From assembly GCF_005887115.1 (NCBI RefSeq), contig NZ_PNCJ01000009.1, positions 62,001 through 126,000 of the forward strand: DNA of 64,000 nucleotides, written 5' to 3'. Source of the stretch: Pseudoalteromonas rubra. Lineage in GTDB: Bacteria; Pseudomonadota; Gammaproteobacteria; Enterobacterales; Alteromonadaceae. This document shows, one piece after another, positions 8,113-16,900 of the stretch. Numbering within the stretch: position 1 is the stretch's first letter; the number at the start of each line of letters is the position of its first letter. The position numbers and the translations under genes are program-made. The notes under the pieces were generated by a model, which worked only from the letters and a program-made list of their open reading frames with translations, had not been told where the DNA came from and ran no database searches.

Positions 8113-9387
8113 TTAGCCCGTAGCCTGACAATGCTCACTTCTGCGCACGCTTTGCAGTGCATTGTAGAGCTTTCGTTTATCCTTTTCGGTGAGGTTAGCT
8201 GTAACCAGCTCTGTATTAAATATCGGCCCCAGCTCCGGAGTGAGGTTGCCGTGCTGAGCAAGATGATGAGTCAGCACTTCAAGTATGGCTGCACCTAACT
8301 GATTGAGTGTGTTTCTCAGTTGGACCAGATCAGCGTCTTTATCTGGCACGCCCTCAGCAAGCCATTGCGCTCGGTATCTGTACTGAATGGCCTTGGCAGC
8401 GTCCATTTGTGCCTGGAAAAAGGCCTCCACGCTGGCAGTATCCAGGCATTGCTGACGCGCTTGTTCCAGCGCTTTTGAAAGTACCACGGCTTCTCGAGAT
8501 AAATCTTCAATGGGTCTGTGTTTGTGCGCTTTAAACAGTGCTACGCTCTGCATCTGAGCGAGGCGCTGATTGATATGTGAGAACAGCACTTGTGCAGAGT
8601 CGGCCCGTGTTTTTACCTGTATATTGGCCTGCTTAACGACTTGTGCCAAAGCTGTACGCGCTTGGTCCTCGCTGATTTGCTCAGGCCTTTTTTCTACCTT
8701 CATCAGTGCAAATAATGTGTGATTGTCCGCGTTGTCCTGAACACCCACTTCGCGCAGTGTCAGCTCAGGGTAGACCGATTTGAGTGCGCAACTGCCCACA
8801 GCCACAGTACCTTGCTGAAACTGACCTTGTGCCAGCAAGCGAGCTGCTTCGTTGGTGCCTTTGGGCACGGGAATGGTTAGTAGTTGATGTGTGTTAAGCC
8901 ATAGGCCAATTTGTTTCAGGGCGGCAGGGTGAGAAGCTGCATGTGTGATTGTACTTGTCTGGTCTACGCCAAAGACACACATTTCAATGGGCATGCGCAC
9001 CGCCGCGCCGAGTTCGGTAACCTTGTAGTTGCGCATTGCATTAACAATGGCCGGGACCAGCTGTCCATCGATGGTTGAATTGGCCAACGCACTGAAGGCC
9101 CAGGTCGTTTCCTTTATTGCAGTGGCATAGGTCTTTTCTGGCGTGCCGGAGTACTGGCGTTGGTAGGTGCTATTCTGGCGGCTTTCAAGTAAATCGAGTG
9201 CGGCGTGATTAAAGCTACCTGGCCCAGCCTGAACATAGACGGGGGCGGCATGACCAGCAAACGTAAATAGCAACGTTAATAATGCAATCAGGCGAGATAC
9301 AAATGGCAATTTCAAAGGCTTTTTCCAGTGGTTATGCAGGCAGGGCAACATCCTAGCAAAACCATTACTCTCTGTCTCGAAAAGCAT
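8113..9387 (-). CDS. Exported fusion of prephenate dehydratase-like and chorismate mutase (AroQ gamma-type) domains
   Basis: A protein of 424 residues. After a long basic start, a hydrophobic segment (LIALLTLLFTFAGHAA) looks like a signal peptide. Residues about 50-255 resemble the prephenate dehydratase domain: GPGSFNHAALDLL, ANSTIDG (like the NS..G motif), SHPAALKQIGLWLN, AVGSCALKSVYPEL, and the final VQDNADNHTLFAL. In known enzymes the last motif is TRF; here the Arg is Leu. Residues about 280-360 match secreted AroQ-type chorismate mutases: INQRL, VALFKAHKHRPIEDLSRE and AQMDAAKAIQ, with Arg, Lys, Glu and Gln at plausible active-site positions. The order is PDT then mutase, the reverse of the cytoplasmic P-protein. 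It would convert chorismate to prephenate and phenylpyruvate in the periplasm, if the dehydratase half is active. Confidence 0.75.
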   Translation of the reverse strand: MLFETESNGFARMLPCLHNHWKKPLKLPFVSRLIALLTLLFTFAGHAAPVYVQAGPGSFNHAALDLLESRQNSTYQRQYSGTPEKTYATAIKETTWAFSALANSTIDGQLVPAIVNAMRNYKVTELGAAVRMPIEMCVFGVDQTSTITHAASHPAALKQIGLWLNTHQLLTIPVPKGTNEAARLLAQGQFQQGTVAVGSCALKSVYPELTLREVGVQDNADNHTLFALMKVEKRPEQISEDQARTALAQVVKQANIQVKTRADSAQVLFSHINQRLAQMQSVALFKAHKHRPIEDLSREAVVLSKALEQARQQCLDTASVEAFFQAQMDAAKAIQYRYRAQWLAEGVPDKDADLVQLRNTLNQLGAAILEVLTHHLAQHGNLTPELGPIFNTELVTANLTEKDKRKLYNALQSVRRSEHCQATG

Positions 9388-9595
9388 GTTTTAGCCTATA
9401 AGCCTGATCATGCTGCGTCGTTCAATGGATATCATGTTATGTAATGGGGAATCTCAACCAACTGCCTGTTATAACGCTTAACAGGGCCGTGCGCAAAATC
9501 GCAAGATAAAGAGTAAAATCATGTCGAATCAAGCGTCATAAAACGGGAAGGACTGCAAGCTTTGAGAAATGCATGGTAAGTGTCCATCAGGATAA

Positions 9596-9617
9596 AGCCC
9601 AGCTACCAGACTGGGCT
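9596..9617 (-). terminator. Terminator of the LamG-type gene
   Basis: AGCCCAG and CTGGGCT pair around an 8-base loop, 14 bases beyond the stop codon of the minus-strand gene. On that strand the stem is followed by TTTATCC. This fits a modest rho-independent terminator. Confidence 0.55.
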
Positions 9618-9630
9618 CAGGTTTATATCA

Positions 9631-10803
9631 TCACTCGACGGCGTAATCTACCCGGATCACGCCATAGCGGATCCAGGAATCGCCAGTAAAAGGTTCGTGA
9701 TAGCAGGTTAAAACGAGCGCATTATGCGGGTGGCCATTGTTATACCCTGTTTCCGAGCCCAGGTCTTCGTACACCCAGACATCTACGACCCCACCGTCTT
9801 TTGTCAGTGTCATTGCATTCGTATTTTGTGCAGTTGTGGCATAGGAAGCATGCATAAAGCCGACTCGGCATAGTTTACTGGCCATCTCGTGAGGGTTGTG
9901 GTCCAGCACTATTCGCTCGACAAACTTGCCTGGGTTAACAGGTAAAACGCAGGACATAGTGCTGCCACGTTGTACTTTATAGCTGCCACGATAAGCATGG
10001 GCGATAGGCGTTACAGCTTCATATTCCATATCACAATTGGATGCCGCTGGATAATAGTGTGAGGTGGTATTGGGTTCTGGCTGCCATGAAACAGGGTCTG
10101 CGGGGTATGGGTTAGCAAGTGAATCAATCTCTGTCTCGTTTAGCGCTCTATGATAAACGCGTACTTCATCCATTTTTCCGTGGAACATGTCGCCAGCATG
10201 TGCGGTGACACCATCTCTGTCCATAACCGCCCCCATTAGCAGAGCGGTTGCTGAGTTATTCATCATTGCGCCTGCGTTAGTCACGCTGGTATCTGCAACG
10301 CCATCGATGTAAAGCGTTGCGACGCCATTTTCACGAACAAGCGTAATGAGCTGCCATTGATTCAGTGCAATGGCGCGATTGGATGTCAGGCTAAAGGCAC
10401 CTTTGGCAGAAAACGTCAGCTTGCTATTGTGGATATACATTTCCCAGGCTCGGTTGCTTCCTCCGTTCCACTGCCACTGCGTTAAAACACGCGTGTACTC
10501 TGAATTATAGGCATAAGGGTTAAGCCAAAAGCTGATCGTAAAGTCATGGTCTGCAAAGTGCCAGGCATCACTGTCTTCGATTCTGACGTGGCCGTTTACA
10601 CCGTCAAAATAGAAGCCCATGCCATATTTACCAGCCTGAAAAGCGCTACCACCTTGCAGATAGGCGTAGTGATTGTTAACTGAGGCGTCGTTCCCAGTCG
10701 TACCTGGCCAGTAGGCGACGAGCCCACTTGAGCTCACATTGGCCAGTGCACTATTGGCCATAAACAGTAACACTAAACACAGATGTCGTGTGATTTGTTG
10801 CAT
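9631..10803 (-). CDS. Exported LamG/concanavalin A-like domain protein
   Basis: I take the ATG at 10803 as the start because it has an AGGAA ribosome binding site and opens a clear signal peptide (MQQITRHLCLVLLFMANSALA); the frame continues 68 codons further upstream without support. The mature protein of about 370 residues begins with a LamG-type jelly roll: GLVAYWPGTTGNDASVNN, then FDGVNGHVRIED, FTISFWLNP, ATLYIDGVAD, and DEVRVYHRALNETEI near residue 235. Such domains bind carbohydrates or other ligands. The C-terminal 150 residues contain five Cys and no family I recognise. The protein is probably secreted or periplasmic. It stands alone and is divergent from the trypsin gene. Confidence 0.82.
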   Translation of the reverse strand: MQQITRHLCLVLLFMANSALANVSSSGLVAYWPGTTGNDASVNNHYAYLQGGSAFQAGKYGMGFYFDGVNGHVRIEDSDAWHFADHDFTISFWLNPYAYNSEYTRVLTQWQWNGGSNRAWEMYIHNSKLTFSAKGAFSLTSNRAIALNQWQLITLVRENGVATLYIDGVADTSVTNAGAMMNNSATALLMGAVMDRDGVTAHAGDMFHGKMDEVRVYHRALNETEIDSLANPYPADPVSWQPEPNTTSHYYPAASNCDMEYEAVTPIAHAYRGSYKVQRGSTMSCVLPVNPGKFVERIVLDHNPHEMASKLCRVGFMHASYATTAQNTNAMTLTKDGGVVDVWVYEDLGSETGYNNGHPHNALVLTCYHEPFTGDSWIRYGVIRVDYAVE

Positions 10804-11265
10804 TTTATCTATTCCTTTAATTAATGAGAAAGTACCCGTCACGGTTAACTGAGTAACCCTGTTGCATAGGGCTGTATACCCATTAGAAGTTTTACGAGAC
10901 TCATTTTGGTAGCTTGAGGTATACAAAGTGAAGCAAAATAATAACATGAAAAGCTCAACTTTCGCGTTTTGACATAAAGTTTCTGGTCGTGTCTGCCGTG
11001 ATGCCATTTACACTGTTTGCTGAATGAGAGCAAAAAGTTGAGTCAATGGTAGAGAGTTATACCTAACGAGGTGAAGTTGATACGAGTTAAAGTCTGTCGT
11101 TTTCAATCGTGGGTTGCGAGTATGGTCGATGTAGTGGGTGTTTTTTAAGCTGGCTAGATACGGGGATGCATTTTGTGTTAGATTTAGGGACTTTTTATGA
11201 TAGTTTGTCTAAAGATAGACTTTAAGTAATAAGAAGTTTCAATTCAGGAAAACAGGAAAACTTGC
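10804..11265. other. Divergent intergenic region of 462 bases
   Basis: This region must hold the promoters of both the LamG-type gene and the trypsin gene. Apart from a small inverted repeat, GTCTA-AAGA-TAGAC at 11207-11220, about 45 bases before the trypsin start, I see no recognisable site. No supported coding region is present. Confidence 0.5.
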
Positions 11266-13770
11266 ATGGAATCGATAATCAAAAAAGTACTCCTAGTCAC
11301 GTTAGCGTCAGCAACATTTAGTGGGGTTGCTGCTGATAAGGAAAAACAGCCTCTCCAACAGCGTGGTGCAAACAATGATATTCGGATCGTCGGCGGTGGG
11401 GAAACAACACCATTTGCTTACCCTTTTATGGGCAGTTTGCAGCTTTATGGTGGTCATCACTGTGGTTCATCTTTAATCGCGCCAAATAAAGTACTAACTG
11501 CAGCACACTGTGTTGAGTATTGGAGTACCGAGAATTTTACAGTCAAATTTGGAGGTCATGACCTCACAGTTGATGGCCAATGGCAGACCTATCAAGTTAT
11601 CGATATTGTGATGCATGAGCAGTATCGCGATACTTACACTTACAACAATGACATTGCGATACTGACCCTTGAGAATCCAGTTCAGGGGATCGAGCCGATC
11701 CAGCTGGCTGATGATGCGCTGAAAGAAAGTTATGTCGTAGGCGAGAATTTTAAAGTAATGGGCTGGGGAGCCTTGCACTCTGGCGGCCCGTCGCCAGAGC
11801 AATTGCATGAAGTGGATGTCGCTTATATCTCAAACGAGATATGTAATGACGCCCAGCATTATAATGGCGGTATTTCTGAGAGTATGATTTGTGCCGGATT
11901 TGATGAAGGTGGCAAAGATTCCTGTCAGGGTGATAGTGGCGGTCCGCTCATCGTTAACCGCAACAATCAGTGGATTCAGGTGGGAGTCGTCAGCTGGGGC
12001 GAAGGGTGTGCTGCTCCAAATAAGCCGGGTGTATACGCTGATGTAGCAGTACTAAATAGTTGGGTAGGCCGGAACCAGCAATATGTAGGGCTTGGATCAG
12101 CTCAGACAATGATAGCGGATAAACCGGATGCTTCAGTGTCAGTTAGCTTAAGAAACATGTCGCAGAGCCCTGTGCAAATTACCGGTTTTCAGCTCACTGA
12201 CCATTCTGCCGGAGTGTTTATTGGATCAGAAAATTGCACAACAGAGTTGGTAGAACCAGGCCAGCAATGTAGTGTGTCTATAATGGCATCGGACAGCACT
12301 GAAGAAGGTCAGTTCACATTGGTCGCGGAGCTGGCAAGCCAGGATATTCCATCGCGAAGCAGCACCTTTAATTACATGAAAGTACCAGCAAGCGATGCCG
12401 ATGTTAATGCACATATGTCTTCTGAACCCACTATTGAGTGGTACAGTGGCGGTGATGTACCTTGGTTGCTAGACGAATACGTTGCTGAGGGGGACATCAA
12501 AATACCACTTTTAGTCAGTGGTGACATTACAGACCAAGAAGAAAACCCCGACTTGACTGAGTCGTTTCAAAAGTCAATCTTGATGGCCGAAATTGACCAT
12601 GGATTAGCATTAGGTATTGATTTTGAATACCTATTGTCGTCGGAGTATGGTTATGATTTTTTCAATGTCTATCTTAACGGAAAGAGAGTCTTGGAGAAGT
12701 CTGGTGAATACGTTGAATTTGAGAAAGCGTCTTTTGACCTAGATGAAGGTCTTAACACAGTCGTATTTGAGTACATTAAAGATTCTATCGTTAGCTCAGG
12801 TAACGATAATGTGGCGCTTAAAGCATTCAATGTCAAAATGCGTGAAAACCTGAGCCCGTCTATCAAACTGGCACAAACCAGTTTCAGGGTAAGAAGTGGG
12901 ATGAGCATGGACTTTAATGCAACTGGGACAGTGGACCCTGAGGGGCATAGCTATACCCTGACCTGGACTGACACGACCGCACCAGACAGTGTATTGAGTA
13001 CAGACGAAGTGTTTAAGGCTATCGCGCCAGTTGTAAGTGAGACGCAGACTCGCACTTATCAAGTAACCGCCACCGATCAGTATGGTGCGACCTCAAAACA
13101 AAGTATTACCGTAGTTATTGATGAAAACAAGCAGCCTGTACTTAACGTAGCACAAGCGAAATTCGATGTAAGAGGTGGGCTTGAGTTTACCTTAGATGCA
13201 AGCGGTACGACTGATCCTGAAGGCGATACCCTAACTTACACTTGGTTGAGACGCACAGGGGGTGAGCCAATCAACGTTGGTGAGACAGCCATTGTGAAGC
13301 TCAAGGCTGATAAAGCCAATATTGGGAAAACTTTTATCTATGAACTCGTTGTCGAAGATGCGCTGGGTGCTGAGTCCAGACGCCGCGTTGCTGTTGCATT
13401 TGTTGAAAACCAAGCGCCGCAGATCACATTAACAGCCGAGTCTAACTTTGTTGCACCGGGACAGAATATTGTACTTAACGCAGCTACGGTCGATCCTGAA
13501 GGGGACGAGTTAACATATCGCTGGGAGCAGGTATCAGGTAAAAATGTCAGTGTATCGAGCAGTAATGCACAACTGAGCGTCACGGCACCTTCAGTTAATC
13601 AGAACGAAGTGCTTGAATTTGCAGTTACCGTTACGGATTCTTTCGGTGCATCATCAACGGAAAACATCACAGTGAAAGTTAATCAGCCAGAAAAAGACAG
13701 TGGTTCGGTAGGCGCTTTTGCACTTATGCTAATGTCTTTGGTGTTGTTCACCCGTCGTGTAAAGAAGTAG
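11266..13770 (+). CDS. Exported trypsin-like serine protease with Ig/PKD-like domains and GlyGly-CTERM-like tail
   Basis: A protein of 834 residues. A signal peptide (about residues 1-23) and a short propeptide precede the mature start at IVGGGE near residue 44. The S1 domain runs to about 270, with His81 in TAAHC, Asp129 in NNDIAIL and Ser224 in GDSGGP; an Asp six residues before Ser224 gives trypsin-like specificity for Lys/Arg. An Ig-like domain with two Cys follows, then an unassigned beta-rich part. Next come three related PKD/cadherin-like repeats, marked by VDPEGHSYTLTW, TDPEGDTLTYTW and VDPEGDELTYRW. The tail has GSVGAFALMLMSLVLF followed by RRVKK. This Gly-Ser-Gly, hydrophobic, basic layout resembles the GlyGly-CTERM signal of type II-secreted proteases trimmed by rhombosortase, such as Vibrio VesB. 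A strong terminator follows. Confidence 0.92.
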   Translation: MESIIKKVLLVTLASATFSGVAADKEKQPLQQRGANNDIRIVGGGETTPFAYPFMGSLQLYGGHHCGSSLIAPNKVLTAAHCVEYWSTENFTVKFGGHDLTVDGQWQTYQVIDIVMHEQYRDTYTYNNDIAILTLENPVQGIEPIQLADDALKESYVVGENFKVMGWGALHSGGPSPEQLHEVDVAYISNEICNDAQHYNGGISESMICAGFDEGGKDSCQGDSGGPLIVNRNNQWIQVGVVSWGEGCAAPNKPGVYADVAVLNSWVGRNQQYVGLGSAQTMIADKPDASVSVSLRNMSQSPVQITGFQLTDHSAGVFIGSENCTTELVEPGQQCSVSIMASDSTEEGQFTLVAELASQDIPSRSSTFNYMKVPASDADVNAHMSSEPTIEWYSGGDVPWLLDEYVAEGDIKIPLLVSGDITDQEENPDLTESFQKSILMAEIDHGLALGIDFEYLLSSEYGYDFFNVYLNGKRVLEKSGEYVEFEKASFDLDEGLNTVVFEYIKDSIVSSGNDNVALKAFNVKMRENLSPSIKLAQTSFRVRSGMSMDFNATGTVDPEGHSYTLTWTDTTAPDSVLSTDEVFKAIAPVVSETQTRTYQVTATDQYGATSKQSITVVIDENKQPVLNVAQAKFDVRGGLEFTLDASGTTDPEGDTLTYTWLRRTGGEPINVGETAIVKLKADKANIGKTFIYELVVEDALGAESRRRVAVAFVENQAPQITLTAESNFVAPGQNIVLNAATVDPEGDELTYRWEQVSGKNVSVSSSNAQLSVTAPSVNQNEVLEFAVTVTDSFGASSTENITVKVNQPEKDSGSVGAFALMLMSLVLFTRRVKK

Positions 13771-13806
13771 CTTGCAAGGGAGTATATTTTCCCCAGCATA
13801 GTATGC

Positions 13807-13843
13807 AAACACCGCCATCCTGCATATGATGGCGGTGTTTTTT
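13807..13843. terminator. Strong rho-independent terminator after the trypsin gene
   Basis: A perfect 13-base stem (arms at 13807-13819 and 13828-13840, loop of 8) ends in a run of six T residues. It lies 37 bases after the stop codon of the trypsin gene. It could also stop transcripts from the convergent NRPS gene, whose stop is at 13989. Confidence 0.9.
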
Positions 13844-13988
13844 ATGGCAGCTCTGTGCTGTTTCAGACAAAGTGCGTAAGCGATGTACCATACAGTCAGA
13901 GCCATAATTGCAAGCTCTTGTCTATTACAACTGGACTTTTACTGCGCTAGTAATCAAAGCCAATAGTCACTCTGCAGCCTCTGAACAG

Positions 13989-16900
13989 CTAGATGGTTGG
14001 GCTTATCGTCTGCTCTGAGGTGAGTTGACAAATATTCTGTAACTTTTCTACGAAGCCGAGGTCTGGTTCATTGATGAAGTAATGCCCACCTTGCTCTAGT
14101 TCAACTATATGATAATCATCGGCAAATTGCTTCCAGATTGAATTGTTATCCAAATAGCCCTCAGTTAAGGGGTCATCTTTTGCCAATATGTTGAAAACAG
14201 GCAAGGTTAATCTGTTATTCAGGTAGTGCGACAAATACACACGGCGGCACCATTCGGCCAACTGGGCATCGCGACGAAAGCGCTGGATGATGCTATCCCA
14301 TTGTTCATTTGTAAATGGGTGTTGATTAGTTTGCAGCCCTGCACTGAGCAGCAGGCCCTTAATGGTGTCGTGGTCCAGAGGAAGCCCGTTCTCAGCGTCC
14401 GTATCTGTTTCGGGTAAATCTTGTTCAGACAAAGTAAAAGCGTTAACGATCAGCGCATTAACGTCTATGTTCTTCGCTATCATGGCCTGTGTTAACAGCA
14501 TAGCAACGGCACCGCCGAGGCAGTGCCCCATCACCACTATTGGCAATGATATGCGTGCCTGAATATCAAGAATACACTGTGCAAAGTAGTCCTGATAGTC
14601 TTCACTGGAAGCCTCGGGGTAGGACAAAGTGTAAAGGGCTATCGACGGTGGCAGTTGCCCTGTCAGCGGCCTGTATATAAGGCCATCAGCGCCGGCATAG
14701 GGCAAACAGATCAACGCAATTTCAGCTTTGTTATCGTCACTTAGCAGATGAAGGTAATCGCTCACCTCACCGGGATTATCTGAGGTCGCAGTTCTTATCA
14801 GTTTTGCCATTTCAGTCAGTGTACTGTTGTTGAATAGCATCATAACGCTCAACTCGACCTGAAAAGTCTTTCTGATTCGGGCGCTGAGTTGGATCAACGA
14901 TAGGGAGCTGCCACCCAGAGACAAAAAATTGTCGGTAAGCCCGATCCGATCGCGTTGCAGGATGTCTTGCCAAAGTAAAGCCAGAGTTCGTTCCAGCGAG
15001 CTAACCGGTGCCACGTAAGATTTACCTGTATCAGAAGTTGGTTCAGGTAACGCAGTCAGGTCAACTTTGCCATTGATGGTCAGTGGTATGCCTGTTAACT
15101 GTGTATAGCTATGTGGGAGCATGTACATCGGGAGCGAAGCCTGCATTTTTAGCGCTAAATCCGTTGAGCAAAAAGTCTGACCCGGATGAACGACAACATA
15201 GGCTGCCAGTTGAGGGTTGCACGAGTTTCCCCATGTGATGACAACGGCTTGCTTTACTCCTTCTATATCACACATGACGCGTTCTATTTCACCGAGCTCA
15301 ATACGATGACCACGAATTTTAAGTTGGCTGTCTTTTCTGTGTAGATAAATTAACTCGCCTGAGGGTAACTGTCTGACCCAGTCTCCTGTTTTATATAGAC
15401 GGGGTGTTACAGTGGCGTCAGGCAAGCCGGCATAAAAAGGATTCTCGATAAACCGTTGCGCAGTTAGCTCTGGTTGTCCTAGGTAGCCTCTGGCCAGTCC
15501 TGGACCGCTTATGTGTAACTCACCGGGGCTACCTGTCAGCACAGGATACCCGTGGCGATCCAGCACATAAATACTACAATGAGCTAGCGGCTTTCCGATA
15601 TTTCCCGGGCAAATTTGATAGTGCTTATCGCATCGGTGCATGCTGGTCCAGACGCTGTTTTCGGTGGGGCCATACTCATTGTATAGTGCAACATTAGGTA
15701 ACAGTGTCTGATGTTGTTGGTGAATGTCTATACTGAGCGTTTCGCCAGCAAGTATAACTGCCTGTATGTGTAACAGTGGCGCAATTTCGGCGATACTTTC
15801 AATGAGTACCTGATAAAGTGACGGTGTCATCAGTGTATGGGTTATATGGTGCTCATGCAGCAGAACTTGTACTGTGGCAGGATTGTGATTTGGACTAATC
15901 ACGAGCATACCTCCACTACACAAGGTTCCAAATATCCCTGCGATGGCACTGTCGAACGCGTACTGGGAGACAAGTAAAAATGCTTGGTATTGACCATACG
16001 AGGAGACTCTGTACTGCGTTGAGTACACGATACTGGCGTGTTCAATCATCACCCCTTTAGGCTTACCGCTGGTCCCTGAGGTATATATTACATAAGCAAG
16101 ATCAGTATGTTTACTATATGACGGCAGCGGTGTTGCTGAATGTTTTTGCGCACAATCCGTGGTGAGTATTAACGGTGGCGAAGGGAGCGTCTGAATAATG
16201 TTTGAGAGTGCGTCGCACAACAATTTGTGTGTAAGTACCAACTTAGATTCTGTGTCTTTTATAATATGAACGGAACGTGTATGAGGGTTCCTTGGTGAGA
16301 TTGGAACATAGGCGCCGCCAGCCTTCAATACTGCGAGTTTAGCGATGACCATTTCAATACATGGTTCATAATACAAGGCAACCAGAAAACCAGGCTGAGG
16401 GCATGATTGTGTATCTAAGTTCACCTCTTGCCTTATCGCGCGTGCCAGGCGATTGGCCCTTTCATCAAGCGCTCTGTAGCTCAGCCTGTCCTGCTGATAT
16501 ACTACCGCAATATCGTCTGGGGTTTGCTGCGCCTGTTGCTCAAACAAGCCATGCAACGTGTCCTGATTGTTATTTCGGACTGGGCACAAAGTTTGTTTGT
16601 CAGCCGGCAGCTGCTGTTCATCAGTTAATTTTCCGAGCAGCTCAACGGCACTCAGATGAGAGGCGTGTGTGCCAAATTCCATTATCGCAAGCAGACGTTT
16701 TGAAAACTGTTTTGCTTCTTTTGCTGACAAGTACGCTCTGGAATAAATGACTTTAAGGATCAAGTTATCATTGAAGTCGAAGTCAAGCAGGCGTACTGCA
16801 AGCGGCTGGGCTTGTTGTTGGTTGCTTAATAAAAAGGACTGAGCTTTGGTATCCTGCTCCAGATTTTCGTGGTCATAGTGCTCGTAGCCAATGATCACGT

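Noticed and set aside
8113..9387. Reading the exported fusion as cyclohexadienyl dehydratase (PheC)
   Set aside because: The first half follows the PheA-type prephenate dehydratase motif series, not the periplasmic solute-binding-like PheC series.
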